A stretch of 64,000 bases of DNA from Copromyces sp. CBS 386.78 (Eukaryota > Ascomycota > Sordariomycetes > Sordariales > Sordariaceae). Each line of letters opens with the position of its first letter. The first letter of the stretch is position 1. The position numbers were made by a program, and so were the translations under genes. Shown here piece after piece: positions 51,486 through 61,772 of the stretch. The DNA lies in assembly GCA_030685235.1 (NCBI GenBank), contig MU839108.1, positions 124,001 through 188,000 of the forward strand, given 5' to 3'. Under the pieces are notes generated by a model. That model was not told the origin of the DNA. It was given only the letters and a program-made list of their open reading frames with translations, and did no database searches.

Positions 51486-52679
51486 CTAAATAGAAGGCTT
51501 CTTGACCGAAAGGGGACGGCCCACCTCGTGCAATTCGCAGATCCACTTGTACTGGCGTTGTTCGTCTCCCTCAAAAGGCCACTCGATTCCCTCGGGGTAC
51601 GGTCCCTTCTCGTCTCCGCGGCGGAAAGGAATCTCATAACTCAACAAGAAGGGCAGAGTGCCGTTGACGAGAGGACTACCGCTCTCGCTATCGCGCTTGA
51701 GGGTAAGATGGCCTTTATCGTCGTACTGGTAGACGAAGCCGGCCGTCAGAGCGCCCATCTTGACAGCAAGGTCGATGATGTGGGCCTTCTCCTGAAATTC
51801 TTTCTGGCGGTGCTCGGGGCTTCCCTCCATGACTCCAGCCCAAAAGGCTCTCTCCGACTCCTCAAAGTTGTTGGGGATTTGCCAGTTCGAGTTGAAGTCC
51901 TCGCCGGCGACCATCTGAATACGGTGCAGACCGATGCCGAAAGGCAGAGGGAACGAGTCCTCCCAGTCAACGATGCCCATGACCTCGTGGGTATCGGGGT
52001 TGACAATGAGATTACCGGCCCAGAGGTCGGAATGGGCCATGAACAGAGGAAGTTCGCTGATCTTGTCTTGGTGACGCAAGATCTCCATGGCCAGTGATCT
52101 GTAGGGCTTCATCTCAGGCTCCAGGGTGAACAAGAAAGGGATGAGAAAAGGAAGGACCCGTGTCACGACGGCTTCATGGCTCTTGTCCTGGATGTAACCT
52201 TTGGCCAATGCGCGGCCGAGCGAGTTGCATAGCTTCGGGAGGATGTGGACGCCCTGCTCCTGGACAACCTGGGTCCAGGTTTTACCAACAATGCGGTTGG
52301 ATGCGTAGATCCAGGACTTTTTGTTGAAGTCCCGCGGGTCGGTGATGACAGCCACCAGGCGGATGTTGGGGACGTATTGGTCGAATCCGGGGCAGCTTCT
52401 GGCGCGCTCAAAAGGTGTGGTGTCGAGAGAGCGGAGGCGGAACTGAATGACGATGTCTGTTCCCTCGTTCATGGAAACAAAGACAGTCTTGCTATCAACT
52501 CCCTGGTGCTTGCAAAAGGTGGCATCTGTCGCTTTGGCGCCCTGTTCGCTGAAGACGTTGGCCATGGCCTTGGCCAGCTCAAGCTGCTTCGTCTTGGAGT
52601 TGAGGCACTCGGGCAGATGCTCAGGAGTAACCCGACTGTACGGGTTATCCTCGACGTTGAAAACCTCTTCTTTGACCAT
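51486..52679 (-). CDS. Aminoglycoside phosphotransferase (APH) family protein
   Basis: One exon encodes 397 residues starting MVKEEVFNVEDNPYSRVTPE. The kinase-like core is recognisable from the catalytic loop AHSDLWAGNLIVNP (Asp as catalytic base, Asn as Mg ligand) and the following IVDWEDSFPLPFG (Mg-binding Asp). The N-terminal lobe includes a beta segment DIVIQFRLRS and an acidic-basic stretch. In filamentous fungi such proteins form large families; they phosphorylate small molecules or are uncharacterised, and aminoglycoside resistance should not be assumed. A real choline kinase-like or fructosamine kinase-like role is possible. Tandem with the upstream nitrilase gene on the same strand, 1.3 kb apart. 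Confidence 0.8.
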   Translation of the reverse strand: MVKEEVFNVEDNPYSRVTPEHLPECLNSKTKQLELAKAMANVFSEQGAKATDATFCKHQGVDSKTVFVSMNEGTDIVIQFRLRSLDTTPFERARSCPGFDQYVPNIRLVAVITDPRDFNKKSWIYASNRIVGKTWTQVVQEQGVHILPKLCNSLGRALAKGYIQDKSHEAVVTRVLPFLIPFLFTLEPEMKPYRSLAMEILRHQDKISELPLFMAHSDLWAGNLIVNPDTHEVMGIVDWEDSFPLPFGIGLHRIQMVAGEDFNSNWQIPNNFEESERAFWAGVMEGSPEHRQKEFQEKAHIIDLAVKMGALTAGFVYQYDDKGHLTLKRDSESGSPLVNGTLPFLLSYEIPFRRGDEKGPYPEGIEWPFEGDEQRQYKWICELHEVGRPLSVKKPSI

Positions 52680-53985
52680 GGTTATATTGGGGAAGCGAAC
52701 AAGTGATGGAGTGTTGAGTCCGAACTGGGATCCAGTCGCAAAAAGGTTGGAAGGGTGACCGTGGGTTGTGTCGCAGAGGAGGACTTTAAGGTGTCGGAGA
52801 AATCGAGCTTACGTCGCCTATTGATTGTGGTCGGAGCAATGGGGCGCGCGCTTGATGTCCACGAGAGTTTGTGACTCCGTCGCTGACACGTTGTGCTGGC
52901 AGGTCGTTGGCAGGTCAGAGTCGTGACACTGGTGTTGGCAGATGTGTGGTTTGATGCGCGCAAACAAGAGGAAGAAGATAGTAGCCCGGCAATGAGAGAT
53001 ACAACCTTTCCTTTATACGACTGTTTGACCTTTCCTTCAGTAAAGGCCTAGCTCTGATTGCGAATTGTAATGCGATGGCGGCGATGAAAGTTGGATATTG
53101 CAAGGGGTTTCTGCGTTGGTTGTGCGTGGGGTTTAGATATACATACATACCTTTGGCTTTCAAGTGTTTCAGGAGACAACGGTAATTGGAATAAGGGAGT
53201 TTTTGTCCCGCGGGGAGTACGTATCTGCTCCGCAAAGTAGACGTTGACTCGACGTGCGCCGGTTTTAGAACGAGATAGTGTGGGGGGAGTGATTTGGACG
53301 AAAGCCTGGTAGTTACAGGTAGTTGTGACGAGCACTGCCCCTGGACTTGGTCGTGTTCTGTTTTAGTGACTCTCAAAGGCGGGAGCTCAGAATGAGGAGG
53401 CACCTACCTCGGAAAGGAATCTCGTGGGTTCGCTAGTCGTGCGTGATACAAAGGAGAAGGACGATGGAGAAAGGACGGAGTGCCTGGAAGGAAGCTCTTC
53501 AGGCTCGTGACTGCCCCGTGCTTCCTTCCTCTCCCGACCCGTCCAACCGTCCACTTGATAGCACAGTCGTTACTTCCTATTTTCCTAAGCACGTGCTTGT
53601 CCCCTCCTTGTCTTCCATCCCACAATGACGAGCCTTCCAATAATTTGGCGTTTCAAGGGAAGCGGTGTAATCCTTCCAGAAAGAGCCAACGTGGCCGTAC
53701 TGCACCATACGATGATAAGTGCTCGAGGATGACAAGTGCCCCCAGCAACGAAACATGGAATACAACGACGAGACTTTGATAAGGCTGCATTGATGAGGCT
53801 GAAATGTGGGTGTACAAGAATGGGATGAAGGTGGTGCGAATCGTGGCGTAGGGCAATAAGACTGCAAACGCAGATGCTTAGGATGATACTTCACGGCGAC
53901 TCACTCGAGACGTCGAAACATCAAGTACAGAATCATCATGGTCCACCAAGACCCTTCCTTCACACATCACTACCCCACCCCGCTA
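52680..53985. other. Intergenic
   Basis: Promoter of the APH-family gene and 3' flank of the nitrilase gene, both minus strand. No coding frame with start context or splice continuity, and no repeats worth noting. Confidence 0.45.
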
Positions 53986-55253
53986 CTACTCCTTCTTCAC
54001 CTCCCCCTCCGGGCCATCCCTCCAAAGCGTATACCCATAATGCCACCCCTCCCCGCCCATATCCATCCTCACCTTATAATTCTCCTCCGCAACCCTCAAC
54101 ACATCAAAGTCCACATCAACAATCCGCATCTCCTCCGTCTCCGCGCCCATAACTCCTTTCTTCACCCCTCCAACAATAGTAGCAACACCCTCTTGACCCT
54201 CCTCCTCGTGCTCCTCACCACCAACGGCAACGGCAGGGGGCAACACCCCCTTAAGCGGCAACGCAACCTGGCTCATCCCGCCCGCATTGCAAAACACAAT
54301 CGCCGCCGTGTTCTCGCACGCCCTGGTGACACACACGCTCTCCAGAAAGATCTTCTCCGCATCCCTGCTGATCTTTCTTGCCTGCTCGTCCACGTCCGTC
54401 ACCCACCAGTACGAGGGGACGACGACGATATCTGCTCCGTCGGCGATCAGGGCGCGGAAGCCCTCGGGGAAGGCGAGGTCCCAGCAGATGAGGAGACCGG
54501 CTCGGATTGGTACCTGGGTCCCGTTGGGGCCGGGCTTCAAAAGGGGTGTGTCGAAGGCACGGTGGGGCTTGTGTCGCTTGATATCGCCCGCTGTCAAGTG
54601 CGGCCGTTCAGGGTGCCAGAGGTTCATCTTTTGGTAGGAACCGGCTAGAGCGCCGGTGGAGGCGGAGATCCAGTAGGCCATGTTGCGGATTTCGATGGGC
54701 TGACCTTGCCAGGTGGCGGGTTCTTGCTTGCCTTCACTGCTGTCGCCGTCATCGCCTGCCGAGGCTTCCCTATCCTGGGAAGCAGATGAGGCGGGGTGAA
54801 CTTCACAAATGGTTCCAGGCACGATGTTGATGTTGAGCTCACGTGCCAGAGACTGGTACCGAGCTAGGTAGCTGTTGTCGGCTGAGGATTCGGCGCATGC
54901 TGCCACGAAGGACGGGTGTTTGGGACACCAGGCTGTCAGGTGGTACTCCGGGAGGACGGCGAGGTGGGCACCATTGGAGGCGGCCTTGCGGATGTAGGAC
55001 TCTGCTTTTTGAAAGTTTTCCTCGACGGCCACGTCCTATGGGGATTTTGGATGAGTTAGTGTTGCGAAGCTGTGGTGTTATGTGGTTTGATTGCGATGGT
55101 GATATGGTTATGCAAGTGGGAAGGGTTGGGGTTGACTGAGCAGGTCGGAATGTGGAGTGGTGATATCATCGATGCTCTCGCTCGAATAGACTTCTAGACA
55201 CAGCATACCTTTGGCTGAAACTGAATGAGAGCAATCTTGTAATTGGGCGCCAT
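53986..55253 (-). CDS. Carbon-nitrogen hydrolase (nitrilase superfamily)
   Basis: Exons 55253-55209 and 55035-53986, with a 173-nt intron (donor GTATGC, branch CTAAC, acceptor CATAG), encode 364 residues. The 15-residue first exon MAPNYKIALIQFQPK is the first beta-strand of the nitrilase fold. The catalytic triad can be read: Glu45 in LPEYHLT, Lys151 in YQKMNLWHPER and Cys199 in LLICWDLAFPEG. A Ser/Asp/Glu-rich insert (about residues 95-125) interrupts the fold between the Glu and Lys. Members hydrolyse nitriles, amides or N-carbamoyl compounds; this looks more like an aliphatic amidase or carbamoylase-like branch than a true nitrilase, but the substrate cannot be stated. There is no signal peptide, so it is probably cytosolic. 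Confidence 0.88.
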
Positions 55254-55922
55254 CTTTGTGTGTCTGTTTGAGTATGAGCGTATCTGTTGGTGTATTGTTC
55301 GTGTGCAAGTTGGTGAGTCAGGGAGGTTGTCCCAAGCTTTCTTTTGACCAGCTGCTTGGATCTTTACGGCAACCAATAAAAACAAAGCTACCTACTTTTG
55401 ACGCTAGGAAACGAGAATCCTTTCTGAGAAAACATCCATATCAATCGGGAAAATGATGATCAATGTGGATTCCTCATGCCGAAGCGCATCTGCTGGCAAC
55501 TTTACGGTTTCTTTTCACACAACATGTTCATCACGCACCACGCGGTTTAACTTGCAAATGCAAGGTCATTTGTCGCTATTTATCTCGTAATATCGTGACA
55601 ACGCTTAGTGTAGTTGCCGTAGATCGCTGAGTTCTCTTCGCCTGTCAAATCGGCTTTCGTTCGTAGTCGTCGCTGGCGATACTCGTCTGGGCTAGAAACG
55701 CCACCGGTGACCCATTGCTTGAGAGGCGTTTCTAGCCCTGACGAGTATTGCCCATCGAGGAACGCAGAATAATCTTTTCGTTTGTTCACAAAGTTGCTCT
55801 AGTATGTATGCCATTGATACCAATCCCAACCAACCAATCGTTCGACTAACCTCTCGCTTCGCCGCAAACGCCGTGTCATTCATGTTTGATCCAATTCGTT
55901 CGAAATTGTGTGTACTACCGAT
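55254..55922. other. Intergenic with long inverted repeat
   Basis: Promoter of the nitrilase gene and 3' flank of AHA1. It includes a 24-bp inverted repeat listed separately. No protein gene. Confidence 0.5.
55679..55748. repeat. Inverted repeat, 24-bp arms, 22-base loop
   Basis: Arms 55679-55702 and 55725-55748 are complementary at 23 of 24 positions (core GGGCTAGAAACGCC / GGCGTTTCTAGCCC); pairing continues a few bases outward with one G-T position. This is far longer than expected by chance and could be a hairpin RNA, a recombination site or the remnant of a small foldback element. No target-site duplication is obvious. Confidence 0.85.
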
Positions 55923-57096
55923 TTAGAGAATAGTTCCGAAGCTGGGTGACGTTCCGTGTTAGTGCGTCCTACCATGTAGGAGGATTGGAAACGAAGGCCT
56001 CAACTTACCCAAAAGTCCTCTTGATGCTGCGGACGTAGTACTCAAGCCAGTTGTTCTTGGTAACCTCCTCCTGGCCGACGGGAACGCCGGTCCACTCGAC
56101 ACGCATAACAGTGACCTTGTCAACGTCGTTCTGGTCAAACTCAATCTTCAGGGTCGAATAGTGACCGGCGGGCCACTGCTGAAGACGCCACTTCTGGACA
56201 ATCTTGACCGGCTCCTGAAGCTCAACGAACTCGCCGACTACATTCCCGCCGAACAATTCGAACTTGCCGCCCGCCTTGGCACCCTCCCAACCCTTGGGAG
56301 GAGCGCGAGTGAAAGCGGCCAGACGGCCAGGGTCGGTGAAGGTCTGGTAGAGCTCCTCGGCGGTGGTGCGGAACTCCTCATTATCGGTCACACTAGTGGT
56401 ATTGACGATACCGCCGCTGCTGGTCTGGCTGGAGGTAACGGCGGGCGCGCTCGAAGAGGAAGTCTGAGGAACGAACTTGGGGGTGGAGAAGCCGCTCGAG
56501 GGGTTGGAGCCGGGAGCATGCTGAATATCCTTGCCGTGCTCAGCGATGAGCGCCGGGGAGAGCTTGAGGAACTCCTTGCGGAGCTGGGGAACAAGCTTGT
56601 TGCGCACGAGGTCCTTGACGGGCCTCTTCTCGTTGGCATCCGAGTAGATATCAATATCGAACACGAACTCGTCCTCGTCCAGCTCATGGGACACCTCGGG
56701 AACGGTGATGGTGCCCGAGACATCGTCGTCGGTGGCAGTGGAGCCTACATGCGAAACGGAGTTTTAGCCCGCGGTCCTCGATTTTCTTCACATCAAGCAG
56801 TGGGTGCAGTGGCAAGTCTATCTTTTTCTCTCAAGGTGCAATCATGGCTCTATTCTATTACGGATCAACGTACCTGTGTACTCCAGGGTTAACTTGACAT
56901 CAAAAATGGTGATCACTTTTCCCTTGCGCTGCGCAACATCGACATCTCCATCCATGCTAATAATCTTGCTAATCTTGGCAGTCACATCTCCCTCCTTGGC
57001 CTCAAGCTTGGTGAGATTATCCTCGAACCACTGCTTGGCCCATGGGGTGGCATCCTTGTTGACCCAGTGCCAGTTGTTGGGGTTGTGCAGAACCAT
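55923..57096 (-). CDS. AHA1: Activator of Hsp90 ATPase, AHA1
   Basis: Exons 57096-56874, 56744-56009 and 55941-55923 with introns of 129 and 67 nt encode 325 residues. The N-terminal Aha1_N domain starts NPNNWHWVNKDATPWAKQWF and continues through VKLTLEYTG; the C-terminal AHSA1 domain has the RLAAFTRAPPKGWE region and WLEYYVRSIKRTFG. The last exon is only 19 nt and supplies the final residues FGTIL, which match the usual Aha1 end; without it the frame stops right after the donor. Aha1 binds the Hsp90 middle and N domains and accelerates ATP hydrolysis in the cytosol. A probable 5' UTR intron (57428 to 57130) lies upstream: donor GTAAGA, branch CTAAT, acceptor TTAG. Confidence 0.93.
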
Positions 57097-57659
57097 TGTG
57101 ACGGTTGTAGTTGGGGTGGTGACAAAGTACTAAGGATTAGAAAAAGGGAATCTGTGAACCACCGGTTAGCGCAATGCTTTGGCAAACAACGTCATTAATG
57201 TGCGCAAAAGTGGTGTGGAAAAGGCTTGATCAGAGATGGTCCTGGTAGACCGCAGCGTTTGTCATCAAGGGAGGGAGTACAAGTCACCCTATGACTGGTG
57301 CCAGCTGAACAATCATCATAAAAAGCCGTGGTGTCGCGGTGTCGGTCGGCGCAATTGCTTGCGTGTGCAATGCAAAATGCGTGTGTGGGATTGAGGGAAG
57401 ACGGAAAAGAGCGGGATTGCGGTCTTACCTAAAGAAACACAAACAAATAACGGGTTGGGGGTATCGAATGGTCGTTGCTGTCGTCAATTGGGGAGAATAA
57501 GAAGTCGTGTCAAGGAGGAAGGGGCGAGGTTCGCCGGAGAAGAAAAACAAAATACGGAAGAGTCGCGAGTCGGGGAGTTTTGTTTGGAAAGCTCTAGAAA
57601 ACCGATTCGGCTCCATTTTGGGCGGACAGCAAGGGCAGTAAGGCTGACCTCCACCATGT
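57097..57659. promoter_or_regulatory. AHA1 promoter and spliced 5' leader
   Basis: This contains the proposed 299-nt 5' UTR intron of AHA1 (57428-57130, complement) and upstream promoter. No other gene seen. Confidence 0.45.
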
Positions 57660-57865
57660 CTTTAGCGGTGAAAATGTATCCTTTTTGCCAAGAAAACCCC
57701 TCTACTTCGAGTACTTGGTGGCCTTCCAAAATTTCACCAAGCGCGCGCAAAAACTAGCCAAACCCAGGTATCTGCGTGGCCAAGAAGTATCTGTGGATAA
57801 AAATAACGCCAACCGATTGGGCAACAGACGGTCTTGGCAAAAAGGATACATTTTCACCGCTAAAG
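57660..57865. mobile_element. MITE-like element with perfect 34-bp terminal inverted repeats
   Basis: Terminal arms 57660-57693 and 57832-57865 are perfectly complementary over 34 bp; the interior is 138 bases and has no transposase. If the element proper begins at GCGGTGAAAATG (57665) and ends at its complement (57860), it is flanked on both sides by TA, the target duplication of Tc1/mariner-type elements. It sits about 230 bases upstream of the proposed AHA1 leader intron. Perfect arms imply recent insertion or selection for the palindrome. The family is not recognised. Confidence 0.8.
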
Positions 57866-58589
57866 GGATGCCAGCACGCGGCGGGGTAATGGTAGACTGA
57901 GGGGCACCGTGGCAGCTGTCTCAGTGGATCTGTGCAGCATTGCAGCTGGTGCCTTGCAGCTGTCCAGCCAATAAGACAATTCAAAATTGGACACGGGCCA
58001 GCCTCGTCTTCTCTCGGTTTCTGGACATGTTGGATGCGTCTTCCCTGGACATCGCCAGCGACCTCACTCTTCAAAGATATAAAACCCCGATCGATTGCGC
58101 CGAAGCAGCAATCTTCAATCTCTCCAATCCACGCTTCCCGTTGCACAGATGAGCCAATTTTACAGAAGACGAATACCAGTCTCCCACGCCTCGGGATGTC
58201 TCCAAACGCCATGTCTGAAAAAGACATATGGTCGGTGATGAACATGAATCATTCAGATTCGCCAACCAACAGCCAAACAGTAGGTAATGTCTGAGATATC
58301 GGGGCATCTGGTGTTCATTCTATATCTCCCAATCAAGGTACTCGTCCATTCAACTTCTCGATGGATGGAACGATCGAATTCGGGAGATATAAAGAACTGG
58401 CATGTTCACCTTGTGGTATGGCGCGGACAAACTCGCTAGTGTCACCATATCGGCATGCCTAAATCCAAACGGTCATCCATTTTACATATTCATCTCCTTT
58501 CCTCCTAGTAATTCTGCCCTTACCCAGCATCTAGTCGACCCTCTGTTGGCAAACCCGGTCAGCTCAAAATGCTAGAAATGTCACACAAT
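57866..58589. other. Gene-poor island, first part
   Basis: Between the two small TIR elements. Short frames only; no start context, introns or homology recognised. Confidence 0.4.
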
Positions 58590-58991
58590 GGGCGCGTTTG
58601 GTTCAACCAACAACTTTTCCATCTGTTTTTGACAGGGATAGAGGAGGGTACAAAGTGCCATCTACAGCGCGCAACTAACGCGTTGTACCCTCCTCTACCC
58701 CTGTCAACTAACAAAACGCTCTATCTTCATGGTCCAACCCGTGAAGATAGAAACCAACAAAATAAACTATCACCATACCGGATTAGGAAGCTGATCAGAC
58801 CTCATGCAAGCACATACACGGCGTATACAGGGGAGGTACGGCCAAGACCCGGGTGCAGATACCCTATAGGAGGGTTACAGGGGGTAAAGGAGGTCCGACG
58901 CTGGATCTATCTTACAATTTGCAATGTGTTGGCTGACAGAGATAATTTCCCCATACAAACTTTTGTTTTGATGGTTGAACCAAACACGCCC
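58590..58991. mobile_element. PIF/Harbinger-like MITE remnant
   Basis: The ends are inverted copies beginning GGGCGYGTTTGGTTCAACCA (left from 58590, right complement ending 58991), with one C/T difference in the first 20. The trinucleotide AAT lies immediately outside both ends (58587-58589 and 58992-58994), fitting the 3-bp target duplication of PIF/Harbinger elements, whose ends also commonly read GGGC...GTTTGG. The 402-base interior has no long reading frame, so it is non-autonomous or decayed. It carries a second, internal inverted repeat. Confidence 0.65.
58629..58707. repeat. Nested inverted repeat inside the Harbinger-like element
   Basis: Arms 58629-58653 and 58683-58707 (25 bases each) are complementary except for one A/G transition difference, separated by 29 bases. 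The core reads AGAGGAGGGTACAA. It may be a second element inserted in, or the subterminal hairpin of, the surrounding MITE. Confidence 0.8.
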
Positions 58992-59281
58992 AATCACAGT
59001 CTCACTTCACTAATCGCCACATCAACACTATCGATATGCAGATAGCACTACTATTTATAGCCATCTCGCTGTTCCTAGGTTTGCTAAATATAGCAAAGAT
59101 TCCAACGGCCAAAGGCAGCTTTTCACAAAAGAGAACATGTGAAACCTAGTCTTACGAACTTTGAGAGAACGAGTTCTTCAGGGTATTGCGGACGGTACAA
59201 GCATGCTCGACATCAATGATCAACACGCACATTTTACGGCTCGGCACTTCAAGGTCTGACGAACGGTCGGCTGGATGCGCT
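58992..59281. other. Gene-poor island, second part
   Basis: AT-richer spacer between the Harbinger-like element and the tandem duplication. Nothing recognised. Confidence 0.4.
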
Positions 59282-59749
59282 ATCCAGAGTAGTCTCTCAT
59301 AACAACGACGCTCTCCAAATTGTCAGCCCCCATTTTTTCCCCTGCGGATCCGCCCCGCTTTTCGGCCGCTATAGCAGAGCATGTGGCGCGTGGCTTGGAA
59401 CCTGCGGGTCCAAATGGTGTGACATTGTGATTGGTGAGGGTGGGGTTCATTTGGTCCCGTAAGGAATTCTAAGATTGCGATGGTCCGAGCGGAGGTGGCT
59501 GAGTGAATGAGACTAATCTAGAGTAGTTTCTCATAATAACGACGCTTTCTAAATTGTCAGCCCCCATTTTTTCCTCTGCGGATCCGCCCCGCTTTTCGGC
59601 CGCCACAGCAGAGCATGTGGCGCGTGGCTTGGAACCTGCGGGTCTAAATGGTGTGACATTGTGATTGGTGGGGGTGGGGTTTATTTGGTCCCGTAAGGAA
59701 TTCCAAGACTGCGATGGTCCGAGCGGAGGTGGCTGAGTGAATGAGACTA
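59282..59749. repeat. 234-bp tandem duplication with RIP-like mutations
   Basis: Two head-to-tail units, 59282-59515 and 59516-59749, followed by nine bases of a third start (59750-59758). I count 13 differences between units, all transitions (12 C/T and one A/G), with no indel or transversion; eight are CpA versus TpA, the preferred context of repeat-induced point mutation. Changes are spread over both units. Neither unit codes for anything recognisable. Confidence 0.9.
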
Positions 59750-61772
59750 ATCCAGAGTCAGGTCGACGGGGCCGGAAGAGCTAGCTGGGATCTTCAAATG
59801 TGTTCACTGTGTTGCGTTCGGTTGAAGTTGTAAAGAATCATCGTCTGATGATGACTTGGCAACAAGGCTTTACAATTGCCAATGATGACTCTTCGTCCCG
59901 GCTCTTGGACTCTTTTCTTCGTGGATCGATTACATCTTTTCACGTGGATGATCGAGAACAGCATCGATCTTGGGTACTATTTTGACATTCTTGTCTCCAA
60001 CGAAAGCTACCTCCTCAACGTGCCCGTCAACGGGGCACTTCACTGGGTCCATCGTAGTCCATCGTGCTAATGCATCTTTAGAGCTTCTCTCGAAAGAGCC
60101 GTCGAATGACATTTTCCGAAAACAGCAGGGGGTTAAGCGCCGGCAACCATATGACGGATCCAGCGAATCACGGACAAAGTACGGAGTTTGGAGTTACGCC
60201 CTTGATCCAAGAATAGATTGCTCGGACACGCCATTTTCATTTCTCCAATCGCCTCGGAGCTGCGTTCTGGGCTTTCAACTTTGAGGTCCCGGGATGTGAT
60301 GCCAAAATGTCCATATCTCGGCCGAAAGAAAAAACCAAAAAAAGAGGAAAAACTGAGTTTGGCAAATGAATTTCCAGACTCAGCTCTGGGCAACGATATC
60401 CGGTGGAGTTTTCGGTCGATGATTTGCATGGGATACCGTACAACGCGGAGTTGCTGTGGGATGGACTCCTCTTCACTTCACTAGAAGCTTTTGCTTGCTC
60501 TCTTGACCACACCCACCCAATCTCTCTGGGGAACGATATCGGTACAAACATGGCAATACTTCCTCTGATGTTTTACCAATTGCCTATCAGCCAGCTTGTC
60601 ACCATTCATCGCGGGGTAGACTGTAACACGACTCAGTGCCTAGCCAACAGTAACACGGGCACACCATCTTCTTCTCCCAAGTCAGGGGCCACTTCCGGAT
60701 TTGTCTCCTTTATGCCTAGGCTTTCTGGTGCCTATGCTGCTCATAGATATAGCTATTGCCCATCTGGACACCATGTGGACGGGGGAACGCACAGAGGCAG
60801 CCTTGACGGTGTGAAACTGTCAGGAGATACTGAAGGATAGCTGTGGCTACCTTATTAATTGACAGCAGCAGAGGCCAGGGCGAGAGTTGCAACCGTTTTC
60901 GTGCACATGTTCCCGTCCGTCTGCAACCTCACTGTATCCGCAATCAAGCATGTGGTCGGTACCATGGTATGGATGGGCATCGTACACATCACGGTTTCAT
61001 CTCTTGGAGCTGTGATAACAGACGACGGGGACCTATAGGGGCCAGCAGTATCACCATCGGAAGACCACCTCCTCTTGGAGAGAGGCCGTCCTCCCAGTTG
61101 CCAAGATCGACCAGTCGTCTAGGCCAGTTTAAACAGGAGGCCGGCTCCCGCGTTTTATGCATTGGCATTGCTACACAACTACACAGCTTTGCCCGCATTG
61201 AGACCTAAAGACCGGGGTTCTTGTGTTGGTTAGCCTAGTGTGAGCGTTAGGGCGCGGGCCTTGGGGCGACCTCTCCCTTTCTTTCACCTCCTCACAAACA
61301 TTTCAGCGGTCCGCTTATACAGCCCAACCCAACGGACTGCACTTCACCTACCACTTGCGCAAGCGGTGGATGCAACCTCCAACTGTTCCTCAGCCGCGCC
61401 TTCAACTTACAAGTTGACCGGAAACTCTCATTGGGGTCCTTTACCATACCGTCAATAACATTGTCCTATCAAGCGGCATCGTCCTGTGATGGCCTGGCTC
61501 TAAACCACAACAACCCCACGTTCCGACCGCCTCCGACTGTGAATGGAGTTGTGACGACGAATTTGAAGGATTATGCTTGGTGCCGGTTCGAGGCACGGGT
61601 TTGGGGATCAATAGGCATCCGGCACGCCGTCGACATCTCATCCAGCACTACCGATATCCCGTTGTTGTTGTTTTTTAGTCTAAAAGGGTTTACAGTCAGC
61701 CCGCAGGTCCTTGTGTGGACGTTGTGGTACCCAGTCCGGGCTAAATCAGCAACATCTTGACAATCCTCGGCC
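59750..61772. other. Gene-poor island, third part, and promoter of the next gene
   Basis: Two kilobases with several frames of 60-145 codons, none with ATG context, splice-linked continuity or known sequence. The last few hundred bases must contain the leader of the gene starting at 61773. No gene supported. Confidence 0.4.

Noticed and set aside
60403..60840. A 145-codon frame in the gene-poor island
   Set aside because: Begins at GTG, has no family resemblance or splice continuity and lies in repeat-rich DNA.
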